From a virus: DNA of 64,000 nucleotides. The translations under genes were made by a program, and so were the position numbers. Of the stretch, positions 52,178 to 60,278 are shown piece by piece. Each line of letters opens with the position of its first letter. The stretch's first letter is position 1. The stretch lies in IMG/VR virus record IMGVR_UViG_3300049596_001007, positions 1 through 64,000 of that record; one strand, written 5' to 3'. The notes below the pieces were generated by a model. That model saw nothing but the letters and a program-made list of their open reading frames with translations, was not told where the DNA came from and did no database searches.

Positions 52178-52950
52178 TAAACTACGCCACCTGACTCAGT
52201 GTACGCTGACGGAATTCCAACGTCAATTGCTTTTACATCAACAAGCGTCGTACGAGTGCTTAGTATTTGAGACAGATACGGCCCAATCTTGAGCTCGCTT
52301 TGCTTCAATTCAGGACTAAAAGATTCAGCACTTTCCCATGCTTCTGAAAAAACTTGAAGTGCTCTACTTGTATTGAATATGACAGGCCCGCACCAGACTT
52401 TAACCATTGTAGATCCCTCCCAGGCGTCATCTAGTGACACGCTAGACCCTTCAACATAGTCGTATGATTCGTTACCGGTGCTGCGGATACGCGTGAATCT
52501 GTGCGCTTGCTGCATTGAAACAGTTCTTACGCCTATGGCGTTATCGCCAGTCATAGCGCTGTCTAGCGCCATTTTGACAACAGTGTCTTGGTCCATAATG
52601 TTGTCGCTCATTAACAGCATAACTGTATCCGATTGGATACATTTAAGTGCAAGCAACGTGGCATGCCCGGGACCAAGCGGTTCTTCTTGAACTACAATTT
52701 GTACCCATTGAGAGTAGGCCGAAAGAACACTAGAAACTTCTTCTTTATTGTGCGGCGACACTACTACATGACACGCAGTGGCGCCAGATGCCGATGCGTA
52801 CTCTACAGCGTATGCAAGTAGTGGGATCCCGTTTAGCTCTAGTAAAGGCTTAAAGAATGGCTTAGCAACTCCAGCCATGCGTTGGCCTCGGCCTGCTGCA
52901 AGTACTACTGCTTCCAAGGCCAGTCCTGCTTGGCCCAAATAAAATCCCAA
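52177..52950 (-). CDS. sugar-nucleotide nucleotidyltransferase
   Basis: 257 residues. EAVVLAAGRGQRM near residue 13, then KPFFKPLLELNGIPLL, the classic NTP-transferase start. PLGPGHATLLAL and VMLLMSDNIMDQD (metal Asp) follow. It makes NDP-sugars from sugar-1-phosphate. The ATG at 52950 overlaps the HAD gene by 46 bases; a TTG at 52917 is an alternative start. The next gene downstream is a glycosyltransferase-like gene. Confidence 0.85.
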   Translation of the reverse strand: MGFYLGQAGLALEAVVLAAGRGQRMAGVAKPFFKPLLELNGIPLLAYAVEYASASGATACHVVVSPHNKEEVSSVLSAYSQWVQIVVQEEPLGPGHATLLALKCIQSDTVMLLMSDNIMDQDTVVKMALDSAMTGDNAIGVRTVSMQQAHRFTRIRSTGNESYDYVEGSSVSLDDAWEGSTMVKVWCGPVIFNTSRALQVFSEAWESAESFSPELKQSELKIGPYLSQILSTRTTLVDVKAIDVGIPSAYTESGGVV

Positions 52951-53435
52951 CCCGCTGCATGCGCAGGCGCTTGTCCTTCAATGCGATCGTCAATGTACAC
53001 ACCGCGACTTCCAAGCTTGCGGAAGACTGCTTCTCTTTCAGTAGTTGAAACTCCGTGGCCAACTAAGTTTTTGTGGTTGAGACCAAGTTCTGTAAGAATT
53101 GTGAGTGCCGTGTCATTGGCTGCGCCGGTGACGTAGTACACCAAGCACGCTGGGTCACGCTCCAACGCTCTAGCAATGTCAGCAAATGGAAGCTTGTGTT
53201 TTATCGCTGCGCCATTTTTTAGTGTTTCTACATATTTTTTAGTTTTTTCCGCATGAAGTTCTCTTGCTTTTTCCAGCGAACCTAAGGCGTTCGGCAACCA
53301 TGTCTGCCACGGGTGACCCCAGGCTTGCACAGGCATTTCAACACCAACAGCAGCGTATGATTCGCGAACAAGTTCACGAGAATCAACAAGCACGCCGTCA
53401 ATGTCAGAGCACCATATTGTCATCTGTTTTACCAT
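52905..53435 (-). CDS. HAD-family phosphatase
   Basis: 176 residues. WCSDIDGVLVDSRE (8-21) is motif I with both Asp. YYVTGAANDT is motif II, and GVYIDDRIEGQ the motif IV Asp pair. HAD enzymes remove phosphate from sugar phosphates or nucleotides. Placed between kinase and nucleotidyltransferase in one overlapping operon, so a sugar-phosphate step is likely. Confidence 0.82.
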   Translation of the reverse strand: MVKQMTIWCSDIDGVLVDSRELVRESYAAVGVEMPVQAWGHPWQTWLPNALGSLEKARELHAEKTKKYVETLKNGAAIKHKLPFADIARALERDPACLVYYVTGAANDTALTILTELGLNHKNLVGHGVSTTEREAVFRKLGSRGVYIDDRIEGQAPAHAAGWDFIWAKQDWPWKQ

Positions 53436-54190
53436 CGTTCTATCGCTCTCTCTAGCACTGTAAGTACTCTTGGTAGTGAGTCAGGAATGTTTCTTAAAAC
53501 GTAAGGCACAGCGCGCATCACGTGAACAACAGCCCATGCCTCACCTACAACAAATAGCCTATCATCATCAATAAGATCTTTTACGTCTGCTCTGCGGTAC
53601 GCAATCACTCCGTTATTGTACTTAGCATCTTCCCAGCCGCATGCACTCTGCAGGATCTTTCCAATGTCAACTGCTGGTGAGTCGGGAACAGTTTCTGTCG
53701 CCCGAATTGGGTCAATGAATACTCTTCCGTACCCAGCACGGTTCATTACGTTTTCAGCCGTCGGGTCTCCATGTGAGAGACAGTGCTTCATTCTAAAAGC
53801 GCCATCGCCTGCTATTTTAGCAGAGTTAATTATTTCTTTCTTAGTTGCTTCATCAATATGCTCTGCTAAGTACTTGTCAATCGTGTGTTTCATTTTGGCT
53901 TCAAGTAGCTCTTGTGTGTTAGCTGTAGGCGGAACTACGGCTGGCTGAGTCCACACATGATTAGCAAGCGCGGGAACAATAAATGACGGAGTACTTTCCC
54001 AGTACTCGACGTACTCAAGTTCTTCCATTGTGTACCCGTCGTCTGTGATTGAAAGCACCTGCGGAAATATGACTCCACCATGCTTCATAATCCACTCGCC
54101 TTGTTCTCGAGTGCGCTCGACTATGCCACCAGACTTTTTTACTATTCCATTAGGAAGTATCTCGACAACAGCCCCTGACAAACCCCTCAC
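53429..54190 (-). CDS. APH/choline-kinase-like small-molecule kinase
   Basis: 253 residues. The catalytic loop is LSHGDPTAENVMNR (about 138-151), with FIDPIRATE in place of the D-F/P-G-like metal site. The N-terminal lobe is short and beta-rich (VVEILPNGIVKKSGGIVER). The family phosphorylates hydroxyls of aminoglycosides, choline or sugars. The operon suggests a sugar-1-kinase step before the nucleotidyltransferase, but an acceptor on the modified base is also possible. Overlaps on both sides. Confidence 0.75.
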   Translation of the reverse strand: MRGLSGAVVEILPNGIVKKSGGIVERTREQGEWIMKHGGVIFPQVLSITDDGYTMEELEYVEYWESTPSFIVPALANHVWTQPAVVPPTANTQELLEAKMKHTIDKYLAEHIDEATKKEIINSAKIAGDGAFRMKHCLSHGDPTAENVMNRAGYGRVFIDPIRATETVPDSPAVDIGKILQSACGWEDAKYNNGVIAYRRADVKDLIDDDRLFVVGEAWAVVHVMRAVPYVLRNIPDSLPRVLTVLERAIERW

Positions 54191-55434
54191 GAGAACGCGC
54201 TTTCAATCATAATTTCAGCGCTCTTGCGTGGATCATTTCGTGTACGCAAGACTTCTCTGTTGTGACGAGCAATTTCAAGTCTGTCGCTGTCAGAAATCTC
54301 TAGACACTTGACAAAAGCTGCAGTGACTTGGTCAATGATTTCTCGGCCTTCAGGCTTCACGAGCCTCCCTTGTGTTGGAGATCCCTTATACCAATCAAGC
54401 ACCATCATACGAAACTGCGGGTCAGATAGATGCTGCGGAACAATACACATGGCGCCAGCATCGGCTGCTTCAAGCGTGGAGTACTCCACAAGTCCTCGAG
54501 CAAAGTTATACGCAGTCAAGTTCATATGAACCTTAAAGCGCGATGCGATTGCAGCAGAATCAGTGTAGTTGCCAAGATAGCGAACTAAGGCTTTTCCTGG
54601 AATCCGTGCGTCCCAAGCGTACGGAGTAATTATGTTTCCATCCTTACGTCCATCTGGCCTATCCATATCTGCTTGCTTAGCATAGCGGATAACTTTAGCG
54701 CCAAAATTGTCGCGAAGTTGTTCATACGTAATGTACGTCGGTGAAGGACCTAGCCCTACTGAACACGATCCCCATATCTCAACCACAATGTCTTCTGGCA
54801 ATTGTGCGCCTGCAAGAGCAATTAACGGCTGTCCTTTATTGTAGATAAATCTTCCAGATGTTCCTACAATGTTTTCCTGCGGAATTGGGTCATCAATCGC
54901 AAAGCTTGGAAGAAACGGCATACATCCTTTGATCCATTTCATTCCTTTGAATAGATCATTGCTATCCGTAGCTGAGTCGTCGCTCATTGTGACGAGCATG
55001 CTGCCTCTATTTTCAGCCTCGAGCAAACGTGGAACAAACGGAATTGTGCTCGCTGGGTAAAAAGATCCGTGTAATGAAGTTGTCCACCTAGCTTTTGTGC
55101 GAAGAAGCGCATCAACGTACTCAGGTATGACATCTTCGCCTGCTTTGATTGCCATTTTGTCGTGCAAAGGGACTTTGATTTCTGGAAGAACAACCATGTC
55201 GTATTTATCTAGCAACTCGACAAGGTTAGCGCTCTTGACAACTACGTCTGGCGCTTCATTCCACCATCGGCCGCCTGGTTGAGGCTTTCCCCACGATGAT
55301 CTGACTTTTCCACTCTTTGTAAAAGAAACTACGTCGCACTCGTGACCTAGTTCTCTAAATCCATATCTCATTCTGAAAGCCCAAGCCGTTGGGCCTTTTA
55401 CTCCTGGCTCTGGTTCAAGTATCGCTACCCGCAT
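54187..55434 (-). CDS. glycosyltransferase, GT-B-like
   Basis: 415 residues. N-terminal VAILEPEPGVKGPTAWAFRM and RELGHECDVVSFTK as in GT4-type proteins. TSGRFIYNKGQPLIALAGA starts the donor half, and ARGLVEYSTLEAADAGAMCI has the E-x7-E-like acidic pair. First gene of the sugar operon (ATGA into the kinase). Upstream is a long palindrome. Acceptor unknown; modified DNA is a strong candidate. Confidence 0.75.
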   Translation of the reverse strand: MRVAILEPEPGVKGPTAWAFRMRYGFRELGHECDVVSFTKSGKVRSSWGKPQPGGRWWNEAPDVVVKSANLVELLDKYDMVVLPEIKVPLHDKMAIKAGEDVIPEYVDALLRTKARWTTSLHGSFYPASTIPFVPRLLEAENRGSMLVTMSDDSATDSNDLFKGMKWIKGCMPFLPSFAIDDPIPQENIVGTSGRFIYNKGQPLIALAGAQLPEDIVVEIWGSCSVGLGPSPTYITYEQLRDNFGAKVIRYAKQADMDRPDGRKDGNIITPYAWDARIPGKALVRYLGNYTDSAAIASRFKVHMNLTAYNFARGLVEYSTLEAADAGAMCIVPQHLSDPQFRMMVLDWYKGSPTQGRLVKPEGREIIDQVTAAFVKCLEISDSDRLEIARHNREVLRTRNDPRKSAEIMIESAFS

Positions 55435-55478
55435 ACACTCTCCTTGTTTCGCTGTGTCGTATTAGAAATGATATCACG

Positions 55479-55549
55479 GATGCGGCATAAACGGTGTGCC
55501 TACACAAATAAATATAAGTGTAGTAAACACGTTCCGTCTATGCCGCATC
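55479..55549. other. long palindrome with nested hairpins
   Basis: GATGCGGCATA (55479-55489) and TATGCCGCATC (55539-55549) form a perfect 11-bp stem. After one mismatch ACGG/CCGT continues it, and CTACAC/GTGTAG (55500-55505, 55518-55523) forms an inner stem around an AT-only loop. It lies between the SSB-like gene's end and the glycosyltransferase start. It could be a terminator, an operator or a cruciform-type replication element. Confidence 0.55.
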
Positions 55550-55576
55550 ACACGACAAACTCCTATGATCTAGTGA

Positions 55577-56158
55577 TCAGAAAGGAGCGACTGGCGGTGT
55601 GTTGATGTCTACTGGTGCTGCTGCTGGAGCAGGAGCTGCTGCAACTGGTGCCGGTGCAACTGCAGGAGCAGGCGCTGGGGCCGGTGCTGGAGCAGGAGCC
55701 GGTGCAGGGGCTGGAGCAGGAGCTGCCGCCGCTGCAATAACAGGTGCTGACGCAACTGCACTGTAGTATGACTTGATTTCATTCTTCTTTTGACCCTGCC
55801 AAGTGCGTGACCCAATTTGCGCACGGAATGTGCGTCCCTTGAGTGCTTGCTCAATTTGAGCGTTGGTTGGGCTTGTTGCGAAGAAATCGCGGTTAAGACC
55901 AAGCGCATTCATTTTGCGGAAAAAGATTCCAAGCGCAGTTGGGTTGTCGGTTGAGACAACCAAGTTGTCCCAGACGAGACGCTTCATGTGGGCGCCTGTC
56001 TGAACCTGTGCTTTAACTGCGAACATTGTTTTTCCTGATTGCGTTGTCTTTGCGACGCCTTCTACGATTGCAAGATCGTAGTCACCGTCTGGAAGTGGAT
56101 CATAGCTGCCGACATCGCCAGCTTCTTTAACTAGGTCTCCCCAATTGAGTGTACTCAT
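55577..56158 (-). CDS. single-stranded DNA-binding protein, DUF669-like
   Basis: 193 residues. NWGDLVKEAGDVGSYDPLP, then GDYDLAIVEGVAKTTQSGKT and MKRLVWDNLVVSTDNPTALG, the pattern of phage DUF669 SSB-like proteins. The tail is (Ala-Pro)n, ending PPVAPF, a flexible arm like that of SSBs that binds partner proteins. It works with the Sak4 ATPase directly upstream. Confidence 0.75.
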   Translation of the reverse strand: MSTLNWGDLVKEAGDVGSYDPLPDGDYDLAIVEGVAKTTQSGKTMFAVKAQVQTGAHMKRLVWDNLVVSTDNPTALGIFFRKMNALGLNRDFFATSPTNAQIEQALKGRTFRAQIGSRTWQGQKKNEIKSYYSAVASAPVIAAAAAPAPAPAPAPAPAPAPAPAPAVAPAPVAAAPAPAAAPVDINTPPVAPF

Positions 56159-56188
56159 GGTATTTACCGTGTCTTTCTGTGTTTGTTG

Positions 56189-56950
56189 TTATTTGGTTTC
56201 TGAAGCAGGACGAGGCCCAAAGACGATGTCAAGCATCGCCTCTATGCCTAAGTTCTGTTGTTCTACTACTTTTCCAAGCCTACCCTGAACTCGCTCACCA
56301 GCTTCGTACTGGTTGGTGCGCTCAACGTGCATCCTACGTGCTTTTATTGGAAGCTGCGTAGGATCTGGGTTTGGAAATTCCTCAACGGTGATAGCGCCAA
56401 GGATGTCGTAGAAATACGGGGCTTGAATTGCAAGTTGTCCTTGCAAGTATGGACGGTATCTGCCGTCTTGCCCTTGTCGTGCCATCGCTGTCAATACGAC
56501 GGCTTCGAGAGGATTAGTAGCGTGCATTGTAAGGTCACGGAGATCTCGAAGCAACGCGCCCATGTGACGAAGAAGCTCGCCCCACTGTTGCATTTGCATT
56601 TGATTCTTTCCAGCAATGTTATCAACGCACTTTACTTGAAGCTCAGATACTGAGTCAATAATCAACGACTTAAACTGATGCTTGCCAAGTTGCAACCACT
56701 GGTACGCTTTGATAACAGTGTCGTATTCAATTACGTTTACGACGCATGTGTCCCATGTTCCGTCTGCGACAGGCGGCTCTTCTCGTAGTGGGTCCCAATA
56801 CTTGACATTGATGGGAAGGAACCTGTGTCCACCCTCTACGTCAAGCATCAGTCTTGGGTACGGTGCTGTCACCGCAAATGTAGACTTACCTACCTTAGAT
56901 TCTCCGTAGACCATCATGGTCAATGAACGTTGTACTCTTGACATTGTCAC
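56189..56950 (-). CDS. Sak4-type RecA-like ATPase (single-strand annealing)
   Basis: 253 residues. Walker A is GESKVGKST (16-24) and the Walker B-like strand is KSLIIDSVSELQ. The AAA_24/Sak4 family promotes strand annealing and homologous recombination in phages, usually together with an SSB, as here. Overlap with the nuclease gene by four bases. Confidence 0.85.
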   Translation of the reverse strand: MTMSRVQRSLTMMVYGESKVGKSTFAVTAPYPRLMLDVEGGHRFLPINVKYWDPLREEPPVADGTWDTCVVNVIEYDTVIKAYQWLQLGKHQFKSLIIDSVSELQVKCVDNIAGKNQMQMQQWGELLRHMGALLRDLRDLTMHATNPLEAVVLTAMARQGQDGRYRPYLQGQLAIQAPYFYDILGAITVEEFPNPDPTQLPIKARRMHVERTNQYEAGERVQGRLGKVVEQQNLGIEAMLDIVFGPRPASETK

Positions 56951-57930
56951 TCGTTTCCTTTTAGCTCTGTTGGTTTGTAGTAACCGTACGGGTCATCGAC
57001 CACATACAATTCGGCAATTGCTTGTTCGGCGGCGCTTCCGTCGTCAAACAGTGGGCAAATGGCGAAGAATTGGCATTTCCACTTACAGTCTCGGCTAGGC
57101 CGAGGATACGCTACGTTGTGATGGTCTTGGCCATCATCAAGCGCTTTGCGCACTATAAGCATGTCACGAACCGTGCCATGTATTCGCGACCAGAATGATC
57201 TGAGAGCGAATGTGTTATGCCGAACTTCAATTTGCTCGTAGAAAGGAGGCTTTGCGTTAGCAGTACGCTTCACTTTCTTGAGCATTGTAAATATACCGCC
57301 TTCGCTGCGCTCTCCTTCAGCGTTTTGTGCAGCTTCAAGAAGCATGTACGTCAAGATTTGTTCGTTCATGTGCGCAAGAGATGCGAACTCAGTGAACGAT
57401 CCGCCAACTGTCTTGAAGTCTCTAAACATGCGTACTCCATCGCCTTTGCGACGGACTCGCATATCGAGCTTTCCTTGAAGTATCACTTCACCATCAAACA
57501 TCGGCATCGCAATAATCTCTTCAGTAGAAATCATCTCGAGTTCTGCGTCAATGCCGTTCTCGTCTACCCATTGAAGGTATCCTTCGAGCATAATGCGGCC
57601 AAGCTCGGCTTCAGTGTCTAGATCCATAGTGTCACGGAAGCTATCAATCAACAACTGCTTGTCACGAGCAACAAGCGTTGCGTGCGCGTCAAGAAGAGGA
57701 GTGTCTGTTGAGTAGTACATATCAAGAGCGCCGTGAATTCTAGAGCCAAGTGCAAGAGCACCAGTGAAGTTAGTGCTTTGTGGTTGAAGCCTACGATAGT
57801 AGTTAAGCCACCACTTACGACGGCAATCTTTAAATGTCTGGATTTCTGAGTTAGAAATCTTTAGTGGTTTCTTTATTCCAATTTCTACTGGAACACCCAT
57901 AACACCATCAGTGACGTTAAACTCTGTCAT
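56947..57930 (-). CDS. PD-(D/E)XK nuclease, RecB/Cas4-like
   Basis: 327 residues. SNSEIQTFKDCRRKWWLNYY (28-47) gives the first Cys; GKLDMRVRR and MFRDFKTVGG the D and D-x-K of the nuclease core. A late CKWKCQFFAICP gives the other three Cys for an Fe-S cluster, as in Cas4/AddB-type exonucleases. It resects DNA ends for recombination and pairs with Sak4 and SNF2 helicase. No Cas genes nearby. Confidence 0.85.
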   Translation of the reverse strand: MTEFNVTDGVMGVPVEIGIKKPLKISNSEIQTFKDCRRKWWLNYYRRLQPQSTNFTGALALGSRIHGALDMYYSTDTPLLDAHATLVARDKQLLIDSFRDTMDLDTEAELGRIMLEGYLQWVDENGIDAELEMISTEEIIAMPMFDGEVILQGKLDMRVRRKGDGVRMFRDFKTVGGSFTEFASLAHMNEQILTYMLLEAAQNAEGERSEGGIFTMLKKVKRTANAKPPFYEQIEVRHNTFALRSFWSRIHGTVRDMLIVRKALDDGQDHHNVAYPRPSRDCKWKCQFFAICPLFDDGSAAEQAIAELYVVDDPYGYYKPTELKGNE

Positions 57931-59723
57931 TAAATCCCTGCCTTTTCGTCTCGTAGCATTTTCATTAGCTGTGCCTTGTCTCTTACGATATTCTCGAAGT
58001 TGTCAGCTTTGCTGTCAAGCACTTGAATAACTCGTTCTTCAATAGTTCCTTCGGTAACATAGTCCATAATGACGATGCTGTCGTGTATTTCGCTACCGAT
58101 GCGGTGTACACGGTCAAGAGCTTGCTTGTAGTCAACCAGTGACCAAGGACGCTGAAGCATTACGAGCCTGCGAGCTGCTGTAAGCGTGATGCCGACACCA
58201 CCAGCCTGGGCTGTAAATAGGATCCACTTAATCTTTCCAGACTGAAAATCATCAACCGCTTGTTGACGTTCGTCTTCATTCTGCGCACCTGTGATCAATC
58301 CGTGCGGGATTTTAGCTTTTGTCATTGCTGTGCTGAGAAGCTCAATGAGCTGCCGCGATACTGCGCAAACTGCTACAGAGTCATCGCCGAAGTCGCCACT
58401 TGAAATGTCATCCATAAGCGCATCAACTTTGCATGAAGGCTCAGATAGCAGTACTTTCATTTGGCCTGTCAATTCGTCTATATCTATAGAAGCGAAAGAG
58501 CTAGCAAATTGAAGCAAGCGTGTTGTCTGCGTAAGCGGACTTGGCGCAACTACTGCTTCGCCAACCTCGAGCTCAGCAATCATTGTATCGCGCATTTGCT
58601 GATATGCTTTCTTTTGCTTAGTTGACATCTCAACGTCACGGCGTTCGCGTAGGACCGGCGGAAGCCATGGAAGCACTCGTGCTTTAAGCATTCTGCGCAT
58701 GCGAGGATGCACTCCAGCGTAGAACTCATCGTTCATGTGCGGCTTTACGCCGATGACAATCATTCCCCCAAAAGCGTTAAGCATTGTGTCAACCATACGA
58801 TCAATCCATCGCGTCTTGCTAGGCCATTCAGTTGGCGATAGCCAGTGAAGAATTGCCCAAAGGTCAAGTACGTTGTTTGCAATTGGTGTACCAGTCATCG
58901 CATACCGAATGTCTGCGTTGCCAGTGGCTGCCCACAGAGCACGAGTTTGTTTTGACTTAGGTTCTTTAGACCTGTGAATTTCGTCAGCTACTACGGCTTT
59001 GAAATCAATTTTATTCAGCTCGCGTAAGTGGACTTCACAGCGGTTTTCAGTTACTTTTTCATCGTGACCGCCACACTCTGGGCATCGCGCCAGAGCGACT
59101 GAACCGTACGGTGCTAGGCGAGAGTGGCCGCGGAGGGATTCCCAGTTAATAACGAATACATCAGCTTCTGTCTCAAGCTGCGCTCGGCGCTGCGATGCAG
59201 ATCCAGAGATCACTTGAACCTTTACGTCTGGCCACCACATCGCAAACTCACGCTTCCAGTTTTTCTTTAGCGTGTTTGGGCAAACGATAAGAGCAGGAAA
59301 TACTTGCTCAGTTTCTTTAAGCTTTTTTAAAGCACGGATTGCCTGTGCTGTTTTACCAAGGCCAGGCTCATCGGCCAGTAACGCACGGCGTGCTTGCGAA
59401 AGAAATGCAACTCCAGCGCGCTGGTGAGGATACAAATCTTCGTCGCCTTCGTACGTATCTAAGTCTCGTAGTTCGTTTGCTGGCGTGACTCGTATAGCAA
59501 GCTCGTTGCCTGCCCACGCAGCTAACCGTGGGCCAATTTCTAAATCAGACTTAAACACTGACCTAAGAGCCAAGCATGTTGTCCAACCTAAAGGAGCTCG
59601 CCACGCTTGATCTCCAGCATTCCATGTCGCGCCAGGAATACTCTTGCAGAGTTCCTTATAGCGCCATTCTGTCTCAATTCGGATGTGCTCGCCCGACTCG
59701 TTGAGCTCGACTGCTACTGGCAC
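57930..59723 (-). CDS. SNF2-family DNA helicase/translocase
   Basis: 597 residues. LLADEPGLGKTAQAIRAL (about 114-131) is motif I, VVADEIHRSK motif II (DEIH), and AMTGTPIANN motif III. FTAQAGGVGITLTAARRLVM and QALDRVHRIGS are V and VI. A small Cys/His insert (CPECGG...CEVH) interrupts lobe 1. Phage members help replication and recombination by remodelling DNA. Its stop adjoins the nuclease start. Confidence 0.9.
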   Translation of the reverse strand: MPVAVELNESGEHIRIETEWRYKELCKSIPGATWNAGDQAWRAPLGWTTCLALRSVFKSDLEIGPRLAAWAGNELAIRVTPANELRDLDTYEGDEDLYPHQRAGVAFLSQARRALLADEPGLGKTAQAIRALKKLKETEQVFPALIVCPNTLKKNWKREFAMWWPDVKVQVISGSASQRRAQLETEADVFVINWESLRGHSRLAPYGSVALARCPECGGHDEKVTENRCEVHLRELNKIDFKAVVADEIHRSKEPKSKQTRALWAATGNADIRYAMTGTPIANNVLDLWAILHWLSPTEWPSKTRWIDRMVDTMLNAFGGMIVIGVKPHMNDEFYAGVHPRMRRMLKARVLPWLPPVLRERRDVEMSTKQKKAYQQMRDTMIAELEVGEAVVAPSPLTQTTRLLQFASSFASIDIDELTGQMKVLLSEPSCKVDALMDDISSGDFGDDSVAVCAVSRQLIELLSTAMTKAKIPHGLITGAQNEDERQQAVDDFQSGKIKWILFTAQAGGVGITLTAARRLVMLQRPWSLVDYKQALDRVHRIGSEIHDSIVIMDYVTEGTIEERVIQVLDSKADNFENIVRDKAQLMKMLRDEKAGI

Positions 59724-59810
59724 CTGTTTCCTCTCGTCATTTTGATATGTGTCACTGTATCATATACTAAGACAAATATGTCATAGTTTTGCAATTTATT
59801 TTCTTAGTAT

Positions 59811-60278
59811 CTATTGAAGTAGTCTAAGAGGTGTCCAACCGTTTTTTGCTAGGAATAGCAGACCGTGGCGTATGGCGTCTAAAGCGTGTCCTCCACCACC
59901 AACATGCCAGTACCCTAGTTTCTTTAACGCTTCATTTGGAAACATTCTTTTGGCATCTGACGGGTTTTGATACTTCAGATCTATATCTTTCATTCCACAG
60001 TCGCGCATTATCTGCTTAAGAACTCCAATTTGTTCTAGAGAGTAGGGTGCCTGCGAGTTTCTCACTGTTTGAGCGTTTATTGTAAACCGCTCGCATACTA
60101 TTTCTATATTGCAGTTGCCTGCTGCGTACTCAGCAATGGCCTGTCTAAGAGGCTGCGCGTATTCCTCTGGCTGATACTCGCCTGACCACAGCAGTACTGG
60201 CTCTTCTCCTTGCGCAATGCTAAATGCGCACATTCCACTTGCCTTCCCTGGGTCTACAGCTATTACTACTCTTTTCAT
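59811..60278 (-). CDS. RuvC-like Holliday-junction resolvase
   Basis: 155 residues, RNase-H fold. VVIAVDPGKASGMCAF (4-19) has the first Asp, IEIVCERF the Glu, and GGGHALDAIRHGL the last Asp. Such enzymes resolve four-way junctions before packaging. Adjacent to PolA (one-base overlap of stop and start). Other RNase-H-fold nucleases are possible. Confidence 0.8.
   Translation of the reverse strand: MKRVVIAVDPGKASGMCAFSIAQGEEPVLLWSGEYQPEEYAQPLRQAIAEYAAGNCNIEIVCERFTINAQTVRNSQAPYSLEQIGVLKQIMRDCGMKDIDLKYQNPSDAKRMFPNEALKKLGYWHVGGGGHALDAIRHGLLFLAKNGWTPLRLLQ

Noticed and set aside
56947-57930. Cas4 of a CRISPR system
   Set aside because: The Cys arrangement is Cas4-like, but no cas1, cas2 or array is near; Sak4, SSB and helicase neighbours fit a phage recombination nuclease.
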